The translations under genes were made by a program, and so were the position numbers. The notes under the pieces were generated by a model, which saw only the letters and a list, made by a program, of their open reading frames with translations, was not told where the DNA came from and did not search any database. Shown here piece by piece: positions 25,349 to 33,827 of a DNA stretch of 38,759 nucleotides (positions are counted from its first letter, which is position 1; the number at the start of each line of letters is the position of its first letter). The DNA is from Candidatus Aerophobetes bacterium Ae_b3b (GTDB taxonomy: Bacteria; Aerophobota; Aerophobia; Aerophobales; AE-B3A): contig NJBP01000014.1 in assembly GCA_005223085.1 (NCBI GenBank), positions 1 to 38,759 on the forward strand. The letters run 5' to 3'.

Positions 25349-26155
25349 ATGATCTTCATTGGTGAGCGAATCAACGGCGGATTCAAAGATATAGTCAAGG
25401 CTATAAAAGAAAAGGATAAGGATATTATTAAAAAATGGGCCATTCGGCAAACCCGGGCAGGAGCAGATTACATTGACGTCAACATAGGAGCAGTTTCCAA
25501 TAAAGTGAAGGACTATATCTGGATGATAGAAACTGTCCAGGAGACAGTGCCCACTCCCATTTCTATAGATACTAACAAATTGGAGTTCGTTAAGGAAGCG
25601 CTAAAACTGTGTCAGAAGACTCCTCTCATCAATTCTACCACGGCCCACGATGAAAAATTAGACCAACTTGTTCCCTTGGCGGCCGAGCACGAAGTCGGCT
25701 TGATTGGAGTTTGTATGGATGAGAAGGGCAGCCCTCAGGACGTAAATAGAAGGGTAGAACTAGCGGCAAAGATCTTTACCCATGCCGTAGAGAAAGGCTT
25801 ACCACCGGAAAGACTCTTCTTGGATCCAGTAATTATGCCTCTGAAGTTTCTTCAACCTCAGGCCGCTAATGTTCTCGAGGCTATTCGTCAGTTTAAACTC
25901 CTTTCTGACCCACCGCCCCATATAGGAGTGGGACTTAGTAATATTTCCTCTCAGACTATAGAATCAAGATTAATCAATAGAACTTTCCTGGTAATGGCTA
26001 TAGAAGCAGGATTAGATGCAGCTATCTGTGATGTCACCGACACCGAACTAGTCAATGCTGCCATTACTGCAGAATTAATAAAGGGTGAGCATATCTATTC
26101 CGATTCATTTATAAAGGCCTATCAGGCAGCCAAAAAACCAGGGGTTGGTGACTAG
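25349..26155 (+). CDS. acsE: Methyltetrahydrofolate:corrinoid iron-sulfur protein methyltransferase
   Basis: The 268-residue pterin-binding TIM barrel starts MIFIGERINGGFKDIV. It has ADYIDVNIGAVS, SIDTNKLEFVKEAL and the characteristic LINSTTAHDEKL, followed by DPVIMPLKFLQP and GLSNISSQ; these line the methyl-THF site. It moves the methyl group from CH3-THF to cob(I)amide of AcsCD. It closes the operon and follows acsD by 19 bp with AAAGGAGG. No metF, folD or fhs genes for making methyl-THF lie in the window. The length is close to Moorella AcsE. Confidence 0.95.
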   Translation: MIFIGERINGGFKDIVKAIKEKDKDIIKKWAIRQTRAGADYIDVNIGAVSNKVKDYIWMIETVQETVPTPISIDTNKLEFVKEALKLCQKTPLINSTTAHDEKLDQLVPLAAEHEVGLIGVCMDEKGSPQDVNRRVELAAKIFTHAVEKGLPPERLFLDPVIMPLKFLQPQAANVLEAIRQFKLLSDPPPHIGVGLSNISSQTIESRLINRTFLVMAIEAGLDAAICDVTDTELVNAAITAELIKGEHIYSDSFIKAYQAAKKPGVGD

Positions 26156-26293
26156 TGGTGGGTCTGCCACTTTTCGGCTCCGTCCGCTTGATTATCTATA
26201 GGAAAGAAGACTCTCCGAATGGACTTAGAGTTTTGTCTTTTCTCCCCCTTCATTACCAGCCGGATGTTTTTTTCATCAGCGGTTCTCCATGAG

Positions 26294-26325
26294 ATTGCCA
26301 CGGTTGTTCTCAACAACCTCGCAAT
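26294..26325. repeat. Interspersed palindromic element-like hairpin
   Basis: ATTGC-CAC-GGTTGTT, a three-base loop, then AACAACC-TC-GCAAT, folds into a long imperfect hairpin inside the 335-bp gap between acsE and the next gene. The surrounding words GAGATTGCCACG and CTCGCAATGACAG resemble small dispersed palindromic repeats seen in many bacterial genomes (recalled, not searched). No protein is recognisable in 26156-26490. Confidence 0.45.
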
Positions 26326-26357
26326 GACAGCGACGGAGGGGAAAAGTCCAGATTCTC

Positions 26358-26386
26358 TTGACAGTATTGACAAATTCACGTAAAAT
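26358..26386 (+). promoter_or_regulatory. Promoter for the cytidylyltransferase pair
   Basis: TTGACA at 26358-26363, a 17-bp spacer and TAAAAT at 26381-26386 give a near-consensus sigma-70 site about 105 bp before the gene. A second TTGACA starts ten bases after the first, inside the spacer. Confidence 0.65.
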
Positions 26387-26490
26387 AAAGATACAAAGCC
26401 TTTTAGCTACAATGGCCGTTAAAAAGACCAAGAATTTGTCTGGAAAATCCTGAGAAGGGAGTAAAATTTGGTCGGATAAGGATTCAGGAG

Positions 26491-27219
26491 GTGATGAAAA
26501 AAATAATGGTAAAAAATAAGAATATGAAGGCGGTAATTCTAGCAGCCGGTGAAGGGACGAGAATCAAATTAAAGATCCCCAAGCCTCTGGTGATAATAAA
26601 TGGTCTCTCACTCCTGGAAAGGACGATTCTCACCTTTGCTGACTTGAATGTACAGGAACTGGTGATAGTAGTTGGGTATCAGGCTGACAAAATCAAGGGA
26701 CACGTAGCCAACATGCCCATTATTCAAGACTATAAGATTACCTGGGTAGAAAACAGAGAGTTTCATCGAGGCAATGGACTTTCCGTTCTCTTAACTCAAG
26801 ATTATGTGGGAGATCGTTTTCTCTTAAGCATGGTCGATCATATCTATGACTCCAATCTATTCTTCAATCTGTTATTCTGTTCAGGGGATCTGGTCTGTGT
26901 AATTGATTCTCAGCCAAGGTTTGCTGATCTTGGAGATGCTACTAAGGTGTTGGTTCAGGATGGTAAGATTCAAAAGATAGGCAAAGGTTTAGCTGAGTTT
27001 AATGGTTTGGACTGTGGAATGTTTTTGTGTTCAAGAAAGATATTTCCCATTTTGGAGGAGACAATCGGGGAGGGGAAGGAGGAATGGGATGACGCCAAGG
27101 AGAAATTTGCCGAGAGATTTAAGCTAGATTTCTTTGATATCCACGGTGCACTTTGGCTGGATGTAGATACACCGGAAGATGCGGCAAAGGCAAGAAAGCT
27201 TCTCAGCAAAAGGGAATGA
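26491..27219 (+). CDS. Sugar/inositol-phosphate nucleotidyltransferase, resembling inositol-1-phosphate cytidylyltransferase
   Basis: The product of about 242 residues has the nucleotidyltransferase start MKAVILAAGEGTRIKLKIPK, with the G-x-G-T-R nucleotide loop and the PKPL lysine. NREFHRGNGLSVLL and FLLSMVDHIYDS resemble the NGxS and MxDH segments of inositol-1-phosphate cytidylyltransferases. An ending of ALWLDVDTPEDAAKARKLL is common to the fold. It probably activates a polyol or sugar phosphate with CTP. Several in-frame starts exist (GTG 26491, ATG 26494, ATG 26506, ATG 26524); AGGAGG ends at 26491, so 26506 is plausible. Its stop overlaps the next gene (ATGA), which fuses the same fold to a CDP-alcohol transferase. 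Confidence 0.75.
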   Translation: MMKKIMVKNKNMKAVILAAGEGTRIKLKIPKPLVIINGLSLLERTILTFADLNVQELVIVVGYQADKIKGHVANMPIIQDYKITWVENREFHRGNGLSVLLTQDYVGDRFLLSMVDHIYDSNLFFNLLFCSGDLVCVIDSQPRFADLGDATKVLVQDGKIQKIGKGLAEFNGLDCGMFLCSRKIFPILEETIGEGKEEWDDAKEKFAERFKLDFFDIHGALWLDVDTPEDAAKARKLLSKRE

Positions 27220-28565
27220 AGGCGATAATCATTGCTGCAGGAAAGGGATTAGAATCTAAAGATACCCCTCCCAAAATTCTCCCTAAGTTGTGCGGTGGTT
27301 CCCTATTAAAAAGAGATTTCTATCTTCTCAGGACGGTGGGGATCAGGGATGTTATTGTTCTGGGGGAGAGCCATATCCCTGAGATAGAAAAAGAGATAAG
27401 AAATGGAAGAAAATTGGGGATGAGGCTAGATTTCGTAAGGAAAGAAGGATGGTCTCAGGCTCTCTTCTCTCTGTCCCAAGGGATGGAGTCCGATCTCTTC
27501 CTTCTCATTGACGGCGACTGTGTCTTCGAAATTGGCCTTCTCAGGATTCTTTTAGACTATAAGAAAGTTGCCCTTTGCTGCGATAGTCAGTCGGATGAAA
27601 ACAGCGGCGGCGGGTCTCCCAGAATTCTCTGTGAGGACGGACAAATCCAGAGGATCGGAAAAGATTTAAAAAGTTGGAACAAAATTTATACCGGAGTAGC
27701 TCTCTGTAACCGCAGAATTCTCTCTCTGTTAGAGGACCAGGGTGTAAACCTCACTGATTGGCCAGTCTCTCTTGATCGGGTGCTCTCTCAGCAGGATGTG
27801 AGCTGCCTCGATTTATCCGAAGCCGCCTCTTATGATTCAGAACTGCGTCGGAAGATTAAACCTTTCTGGGGGAAAATAAACTCCGCGCAGGATTTAAAGG
27901 AGGCGAAGAAAAGACTTGTCACGGGAACCCAGAAAAGAACCCTTGACGTGATGGCCTGGTATGTCCACCGGCCTATTGAGAACAGAATTACCTACTATCT
28001 TTCGGAACTTCCCTTAACACCCAATCAACTGACCATATTTACCAATATCCTTGCCTTTTTTATAACATTTCTCTTCTTTAAAGGATATCTTCTCGTTGCT
28101 TCCCTTCTTATTTTTGTAGTGAACATCATGGATGGCCTCGATGGAAAACAAGCACGGGCAAAGGGTCTATTTACCCACGTCGGCAATCTTGAACACTCAC
28201 TCGATACCCTTTATGAGCAGTCCTGGTATATAGCTTTCTCCTGGGCCATTTTTACCATCAGCCGATCCTTGGTACCACTACAGCTCTGCCTGGCAATAAT
28301 CCTCTTTGATAGCTTCAATCGCCATTGTAGCATGCAATTTCGAGCTGTTATGGGGGTTCCCCTGGCAGATTATAGTCCATTCGATCGAGCATTCAGACGT
28401 TTTGATGGAAGAAGAAATATTTATACCGTTTATATACTGGTGGGAATACTCATTGGCCAGCCTATCTATTCATTATTGGCTATGTTGATCCACGCCATCG
28501 TCACCGGTCTGGTCTACTTCTTAAGATCGGCCAGACACATGCATGCTGCCGATATGGACCGCTAG
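27216..28565 (+). CDS. Fusion of degenerate nucleotidyltransferase and CDP-alcohol phosphatidyltransferase-type domain (IPCT/DIPPS-like)
   Basis: This is a 449-residue protein. Residues 1-230 have the nucleotidyltransferase fold, but the loop reads AAGKGLESKDTPPK, without the Thr-Arg of GxGTR. From about 250 a membrane domain with several helices carries D306-x2-D309-G-x2-A-R314-x8-G323, then Glu326 and Asp330. The standard motif is Gx3Dx3D, so the third Asp is Glu with a spacer one residue shorter. The architecture matches archaeal and thermophile enzymes making di-inositol phosphate from CDP-inositol, and also phospholipid synthases. With the partner gene it could build a phosphodiester solute or an inositol-type lipid. 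Start ATG 27216 overlaps the preceding stop. Confidence 0.72.
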   Translation: MKAIIIAAGKGLESKDTPPKILPKLCGGSLLKRDFYLLRTVGIRDVIVLGESHIPEIEKEIRNGRKLGMRLDFVRKEGWSQALFSLSQGMESDLFLLIDGDCVFEIGLLRILLDYKKVALCCDSQSDENSGGGSPRILCEDGQIQRIGKDLKSWNKIYTGVALCNRRILSLLEDQGVNLTDWPVSLDRVLSQQDVSCLDLSEAASYDSELRRKIKPFWGKINSAQDLKEAKKRLVTGTQKRTLDVMAWYVHRPIENRITYYLSELPLTPNQLTIFTNILAFFITFLFFKGYLLVASLLIFVVNIMDGLDGKQARAKGLFTHVGNLEHSLDTLYEQSWYIAFSWAIFTISRSLVPLQLCLAIILFDSFNRHCSMQFRAVMGVPLADYSPFDRAFRRFDGRRNIYTVYILVGILIGQPIYSLLAMLIHAIVTGLVYFLRSARHMHAADMDR

Positions 28566-28594
28566 TCCAAATTTGGATGCTTCTTTCTTTTTAG

Positions 28595-28623
28595 TTGACA
28601 AAAAATAGTGGTTATGTTATAAA
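28595..28623 (+). promoter_or_regulatory. Promoter for the ABC-2 transporter operon
   Basis: TTGACA at 28595-28600, a 17-bp spacer and TATAAA at 28618-28623 lie 44 bp ahead of ATG 28668. A small palindrome TCCAAATTTGGA followed by T-rich sequence just upstream may end the previous operon. Confidence 0.7.
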
Positions 28624-28667
28624 TTACACCCTAGGAAAATTTCTCTTTCATTTTTAGGGAGGAAGGA

Positions 28668-29618
28668 ATGATTAGAACGGAGAACTTGACCAAAGAATAT
28701 GACGGATTCAAGGCAGTTGATAATCTCAACCTTGACGTAAAGGAAGGTGAGATTTACGGCTTCTTAGGCCCTAACGGAGCGGGCAAAACTACCACTATTT
28801 TAATGCTTTTAGGCATCTTAAGACCAACCCGCGGCAGGATTTACCTTCTTGAGGAAGAGCTAACTAAGAACTTTCTCTCCCTTAAAAGGAGAATTGGAGT
28901 AGTTTCGGAAAAACAGTACCTTTATAAGGAGATGGCGGCCGGAGAGTATCTTGATTTCTTTGCCGATCTTTATGGAGTAAAAGATAAAAAGAAAAAAATA
29001 GATCAGCTTCTGAAGTCAGTGGGCCTACTTGAGGTAAAAAATAGAAAATTGGGAGCTTTTTCTCGGGGTATGCAGCAAAAGATCGGCTTTGCCAGGGCCC
29101 TCCTGCCTGATCCGGAGCTTCTCCTTCTTGACGAACCGGTGTCTGGACTTGATCCTACGGGAATAAAGCAGATTAGGAACCTCATTGAAAAAGAAAATAA
29201 AAAGGGCAGGACCATATTTATTTCCTCTCACTTATTATCCGAGGTAGAAAAACTCTGTAGGGAGGTGGCCATTATAAATGAGGGAAAGCTTTTGGCTGAA
29301 GATACTATGGAAAATTTGAGAAAGAAACTGTCCAAAACTGTGGAACTCGAAATAGAACTCTCTCAGGCGAAAGAAGAAATTACGAAAGCTCTCTCTTCTT
29401 TTGATTTTATCCAGGCCATAAAACAACGAGAGAATCTCTTAACCTTAAGGGTAAAATCAGATCAGGACTATCGAGCCCCAATCTCGGAGACTATCTCCCG
29501 CCAGGGGGGGATTGTTCTGGGTATCAAGGTCAAAGAGATGAGCCTGGAAGAAGCTTTCATTACCATCACCCAGAAGAACATCTCCTTACTTGCTCCCCTG
29601 GAGGAGGTGACTAAATGA
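28668..29618 (+). CDS. ABC transporter ATP-binding protein (ABC-2 exporter type)
   Basis: The 316-residue cytoplasmic ATPase has Walker A GPNGAGKTTT from about residue 35, the signature FSRGMQQKIG, Walker B ELLLLDEPVSGLDP and the switch His in IFISSHLL. The C-terminal 90 residues form the extra domain seen in CcmA/NatA-type exporters, ending SLEEAFITITQ. It powers the permease two genes downstream. AGGGAGGAAGG precedes the ATG, and the gene overlaps the next by ATGA. The substrate is not evident. NosDFY-, NatAB- and gliding-type systems share this layout. Confidence 0.9.
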   Translation: MIRTENLTKEYDGFKAVDNLNLDVKEGEIYGFLGPNGAGKTTTILMLLGILRPTRGRIYLLEEELTKNFLSLKRRIGVVSEKQYLYKEMAAGEYLDFFADLYGVKDKKKKIDQLLKSVGLLEVKNRKLGAFSRGMQQKIGFARALLPDPELLLLDEPVSGLDPTGIKQIRNLIEKENKKGRTIFISSHLLSEVEKLCREVAIINEGKLLAEDTMENLRKKLSKTVELEIELSQAKEEITKALSSFDFIQAIKQRENLLTLRVKSDQDYRAPISETISRQGGIVLGIKVKEMSLEEAFITITQKNISLLAPLEEVTK

Positions 29619-30316
29619 AGAAATCCATCCTCTACCTGATAGTAGGCCTCATAGCCCTGGTGGTTTTGGTTGTTGGCTTTAACCTGAGGAGCGAAAAATA
29701 CGGTACAGTGAAAGGAAAGATAGTGGATGCCCTAAGCGAAGATCCCGTATGGGAAGTAAATATTGTTCTTGATGGCAAATCTACCACCAAGTACATGGGC
29801 AAAACTTACCGTTTTACCGGGATCAAACCTGGATCCCACACCTTTAAAGCCACAGCTCCCAATTACTATAGCTTCAGCAAAGAAATCAAAGTGAAAAAGG
29901 GAGAGAATATTCTGGATGTTTCCCTGAAAGGGGAAAAGATTCCCGATCTGCAAGGTATTATTGTCTTTACCGAATCCCAGGAAAAAGGGATCCAGCTGGA
30001 GATAAGATTTACCGATAGCAAGGGAGAAGGGATAACAAAATTTCCCCGTCTTTCTTTGAATTTGGAGGGAAAGCTATACCTGAGGCTGGGTGACGAGGAG
30101 AACTATACCCGTGGGAAAGAGTTGTTCAGTGGTCCCATAGAGCTTTTCTGGGACTCGCAAGCTTTTCTAGCTAAAAACAAGGGTATAGTCCCTTGGGAAA
30201 AGATCGGCGAGCATCTCGAAATTGAAAAATACGGTATTCTTGATGTCGTTTTTCATACACCTCAGGGGGACTTCGAGGATACAGTTGATGATGTAAAGCT
30301 TTACCAGGAGGAATAG
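29615..30316 (+). CDS. Membrane-anchored exported protein with carboxypeptidase-regulatory-like beta domain
   Basis: The 233-residue protein has one N-terminal helix (SILYLIVGLIALVVLVVGFN) and the rest outside. Residues 30-105 resemble a PEGA/CarboxypepD_reg fold: GTVKGKIVDALSEDPVWEVN, then YRFTGIKPGSHTFKATAPNY. The second half is rich in strands and acidic residues and is not recognised. It lies between ATPase and permease in the same operon with a four-base overlap, so it probably works with the transporter as an accessory or receptor. It has no lipobox Cys. Confidence 0.6.
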   Translation: MKKSILYLIVGLIALVVLVVGFNLRSEKYGTVKGKIVDALSEDPVWEVNIVLDGKSTTKYMGKTYRFTGIKPGSHTFKATAPNYYSFSKEIKVKKGENILDVSLKGEKIPDLQGIIVFTESQEKGIQLEIRFTDSKGEGITKFPRLSLNLEGKLYLRLGDEENYTRGKELFSGPIELFWDSQAFLAKNKGIVPWEKIGEHLEIEKYGILDVVFHTPQGDFEDTVDDVKLYQEE

Positions 30317-30317
30317 A

Positions 30318-31157
30318 GTGAGCAAAGAGAAAGGTTTCTTATCAACTAAGACGATTAAGGTTCTGACCCGAAGAGATCTTGGTTCCGCCTTACACGGATG
30401 GGGGATCTATGCAGTAACTGTTATCTCCTTCTTACTTTCTTCTTTTTTTCTGGGAAGATATCTGGGAGGTATCAGGGAAAATAATATTCGGATTTCTCCT
30501 GACCCCTTAAGTGGCTTCTTTTTCTTTCCTTCCGTGATCATAATATCTTTCTATTTAACCGTACTTTCCTCGGTTTCCGTGTCTCGGGAAAGGGATCAGG
30601 GAACTCTGGAAATTCTATTTTATGGGCCTGTCAACTCCTCAGCTTTCATTTTTTCAAAGTATCTTAAGGAGATGCTAACCTACCTCATCATTGTGGTCTT
30701 CTTTTTCGCCTATTTCTGGGGAGTCTCTGGCTTAACCAACCTCGGTTTTTCCCTTGGTTTGGTCAAAGCTATTTTTCTCTCCATTTTTCTGGTGTCCTGC
30801 TGGATAAGCTTTGGCTTATTTATATCTTCTCTCACCAGTAGAGTGAGAAATTCTATTCTCTGGGTGGTGGGAGTATTCGGGGCTCTCTGGGCCCTCTATT
30901 TTGGACAGGGACTACTGCTCAGTCTCTCCACTGAGGAGATGCCTGCTTTCCTCTCCTACATGGGGGGAGCTGTTTCCGTTATCTATCAAGCAGTATGGTG
31001 GATCTCTCCCCTGTCTTATCTAAGCCGGGGAATGGATGCGGTTAACGTGGGAAGCCTTTGGCTCTATGGAATGAGTATACTTTACTCTATAATTTATTCG
31101 GTCGTCTTGATAATTCTTTCCATATTCATCCTTAAGAGGAAGGGGGTAAGGGGATGA
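30318..31157 (+). CDS. ABC-2 type transporter permease
   Basis: This is a 279-residue, six-helix membrane protein. VSVSRERDQGTLEILFYGPV after the second helix is the hallmark of ABC-2 permeases (SRERExGTLExL). Later helices include LVSCWISFGLFISSLTSRVR. The start is GTG 30318 with AGGAGG six bases upstream, one base after the preceding stop. Its stop overlaps the next gene by four bases. It would pair as a homodimer with the ATPase encoded at 28668 to move an unknown substrate out of the cell. Confidence 0.85.
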   Translation: MSKEKGFLSTKTIKVLTRRDLGSALHGWGIYAVTVISFLLSSFFLGRYLGGIRENNIRISPDPLSGFFFFPSVIIISFYLTVLSSVSVSRERDQGTLEILFYGPVNSSAFIFSKYLKEMLTYLIIVVFFFAYFWGVSGLTNLGFSLGLVKAIFLSIFLVSCWISFGLFISSLTSRVRNSILWVVGVFGALWALYFGQGLLLSLSTEEMPAFLSYMGGAVSVIYQAVWWISPLSYLSRGMDAVNVGSLWLYGMSILYSIIYSVVLIILSIFILKRKGVRG

Positions 31158-32488
31158 GAAAAATCGTTATTTTTTGGGGAGTGTTTTTCGGTCTTCTGCT
31201 TTACCTGCAGGCCACCTCTATGGCTCAAACTCCAATAATGAGCGAACAACTCGTTTACAGCTTAAATGTTTATAACGGAAAAGGGTACGGAGGTGCTTTC
31301 ACTCCTCAGACAGAGGACACTATCTATCTTATGGCTGACAAAAATAGTGCCATTTTTGCTCGCACAACTTTAGTTTATTTCTGGCCTATTACGGCAAAAT
31401 TTATGGCCGGGTTCCAGACCTTAAATGAAGAGGTAGTGGGTACTTTAGAGATTCTGAAGGGGGGAAAACTCCTCAAATCCTTGAAACCACAGGATAATTC
31501 ACTCTATTATCCTGAAGGCTATTGGGGAGAGACCAGCGTACTTTCCATAGATGAAGAGGCTCGTACCTACTATGAGAAGTATAAGAAAGCTGTCGATGAA
31601 TATTACCAGAAAATCAGTGAGTTTTATAAGGCCCGAATTGAACACCGCAAAAAGATGGATGAGTTTCTTGAAGAGATAAAGAAGAGAAGAGAGGCGGGAG
31701 AAGAATTTACCAGCGAGGAAATAGAAAAAAGCATTCCTAGAGAGCCCAAGCCACCTGAGGGACCCAAATTCTATACCACTGAACCTCGCCAAGACTATAT
31801 CATTAACCTACCGGTGGGCACCTACCGCATAAGGATAAGAGCAGAAGATGGGACCATAATTCAGGACAGCCAGAAGAATCTGGTGGTCTTCACCTCCAGA
31901 AGAACAGGAGGAACCGGCTATGAAATAATACCGGGAAATAGATGGACCATGAGAGAGCCCTGCGATGATCCGGCAAGGATAATTTATGCCGCTGGAAAGA
32001 ATGCTCTTTACTTTAACCCCTTCACTCAGGACGAGTATAATGAGCTTTACTACAACAAACTGGAGGATCCTCAGAATCCGGGAAGGGTGGAGAGGTGGAG
32101 ATGGGTTCATATTACTCCCATTAAGGATGTAACTCTTCTCTTTCTGAAAGGTAAGGAGGTGCTTCAGAGGGTGAAGAGACTTCCTTATTCGGTAAAACAG
32201 GTACCCGGTGCCACCCTGGGATATGACATTATTGAATATGACCAAGAAAAGCAACCTTATGAAAAGCCAACCTTCGAAGGATATAAACTTGATCTATCCC
32301 CAACGCTAGAAAACACAGGTTATCAGATTAACTTAGAGAAAAAGACGGGGGGATTTTTTAAAGGGGGAAAAAGAGAAGTAAGACTGGTGAGAAAAGAAAA
32401 CTCCCGATTATTATACGCCCTTTCTATTTTTCCTCTAGTTATTGGAGTGGTAGTCTTTCTGAAGAGAAGAAAGAGATTAGTTCCCTGA
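31154..32488 (+). CDS. Large exported protein with C-terminal membrane anchor, unknown family
   Basis: The 444-residue protein has a signal peptide (VIFWGVFFGLLLYLQATSMA, then QTPIMSE) and a C-terminal helix (LLYALSIFPLVIGVVVFL) before KRRKRLVP. Most of it should therefore face outward, with a short positive cytoplasmic tail. Residues 140-190 form a charged coiled-coil-like stretch (EKYKKAVDEYYQKISEFYKA), followed by a Pro-rich linker and a strand-rich domain with LPVGTYRIRIRAEDGTII. I do not recognise the family. It is the last gene of the ABC-2 operon, coupled by ATGA. It may be the partner or cargo of the transporter. Confidence 0.55.
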   Translation: MRKIVIFWGVFFGLLLYLQATSMAQTPIMSEQLVYSLNVYNGKGYGGAFTPQTEDTIYLMADKNSAIFARTTLVYFWPITAKFMAGFQTLNEEVVGTLEILKGGKLLKSLKPQDNSLYYPEGYWGETSVLSIDEEARTYYEKYKKAVDEYYQKISEFYKARIEHRKKMDEFLEEIKKRREAGEEFTSEEIEKSIPREPKPPEGPKFYTTEPRQDYIINLPVGTYRIRIRAEDGTIIQDSQKNLVVFTSRRTGGTGYEIIPGNRWTMREPCDDPARIIYAAGKNALYFNPFTQDEYNELYYNKLEDPQNPGRVERWRWVHITPIKDVTLLFLKGKEVLQRVKRLPYSVKQVPGATLGYDIIEYDQEKQPYEKPTFEGYKLDLSPTLENTGYQINLEKKTGGFFKGGKREVRLVRKENSRLLYALSIFPLVIGVVVFLKRRKRLVP

Positions 32489-32495
32489 CCATATT

Positions 32496-32660
<165 letters not shown>

Positions 32661-32727
32661 TTAGAGTTGTCAGAGTATTTGACAGGGCCAGTAAATCCCA
32701 AAAGGGATTGAAAGGAGCCTTATAAAA

Positions 32728-32976
32728 ATGAAGAAGGCAAGAACGTTTACCAGCCAGTTCAAGCGGGAAGTTATAGAGGAACTACTTAGTGAAATCACCG
32801 GGCCTGCCCAGTTGTGCAGGAGATACAATCTCTCCTCAGGTCTTTTATATCATTGGAAGAAGCAGTATGTAAGGGGTAGGTTCAATAACGAGCCCACTCA
32901 GGAAGCGGCTATGCTCGATAGGATCAATGCTCTTGAGAAGGTGGTGGGCAGGCTCACCTTAGAAATGAGTTTTTAA
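32728..32976 (+). CDS. IS3-family transposase OrfA (HTH protein)
   Basis: The 82-residue product MKKARTFTSQFKREVIEELL onward has the OrfA helix-turn-helix (PAQLCRRYNLSSGLLYHWKK) and the start of the leucine-zipper region (RINALEKVVGRLTLEMSF). It ends at TAA inside TTTTTAAAAAAAAG. A -1 shift on the T-run, or restoring one A in GAAATGAG, would continue as ENEFLKK in the OrfB frame. So either programmed frameshifting or a one-base deletion applies. It binds the element's ends during transposition. Confidence 0.8.
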   Translation: MKKARTFTSQFKREVIEELLSEITGPAQLCRRYNLSSGLLYHWKKQYVRGRFNNEPTQEAAMLDRINALEKVVGRLTLEMSF

Positions 32977-33077
32977 AAAAAAGCGCTACAGAATACTCTC
33001 AAGGAGCAAGAAAGAAAAGAGAGTTCATTACCACTTTTCAATCCCTTGTCAAAAGTATCGGGAGGGGGTATGAGTTC

Positions 33078-33623
33078 ATGAGAATTGCTCGAAGTACCTT
33101 TTATTATGAGCCTGAGGAAAAATCTTTATATGAGCTTAAAGTAAAGGCAGATCTTAAAGGTGAAATCGAGAAAATCTGCTTGGAATTTCCCGGATATGGA
33201 TACCGGAGAGTTACCAAAGAGCTTAAGCGAAGGGGCTGGATGGTGAACCACAAGAGAGTGCTTAAGATAATGCGGAAAAATGATCTTCTCTGTCGGCAAA
33301 GAAAACGTGGGGTGAGGACTACCAACAGCGATCACTCTCATCCGGTATTTCCTGATCTCATCAAGGATTTGGTTATCAAAGGTATAAATCAGGCCTGGGT
33401 AGCTGATATCATCTACATCCGTATCTTAACTGCCTTTGTCTATCTGGCCGTTATTCTGGATCTTCACTCCCGAAAGGTTATTGGATATAGTCTATCAAAA
33501 GATATCGATACGGGACTTACCTTGACAGCTTTACGGATGGCGATAAAGAGGAGAAAACCATCCCCAGGATGCATTCACCATTCGGATCAAGGGGTTCAGT
33601 CCACTTTGCACTTGAGTCAATAA
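33078..33623 (+). pseudogene. IS3-family transposase OrfB, C-terminally truncated
   Basis: This is a 181-residue piece of a normally 270-residue integrase. It contains the N-terminal YGYRRVTKELKRRG and KRVLKIMRKNDLL region, then the rve domain with WVADIIYI (first Asp) and VILDLHSRKVIGYS (second Asp). HHSDQGVQ then runs into an unrelated tail and stops. The third catalytic residue (Glu of the DDE triad) is missing, so it cannot be active. The frame is open upstream to the A-run at the end of orfA. Confidence 0.82.
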
Positions 33624-33827
33624 AAGTAGAAAAGTTAGTGGTGTCATATAAAAGACACTCCAGGCGAATGTGAAATTTATCATCTCCTTGCCTTGGAGTA
33701 TACAGAGCTTTTTATCCAATTTTATTCCTCATTTGGAAAAAACTCTTCCCTTTAAGACAATTCTTGCTGAGGGGACCCTTTTTTCCTAGAAAATCTATGA
33801 GAAAGAGCGAAGACTTAAACCACCTTT

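Noticed and set aside
26152-26379. Minus-strand frame of 75 residues after acsE
   Set aside because: No ribosome site or family similarity, and it crosses the palindromic element and the promoter.
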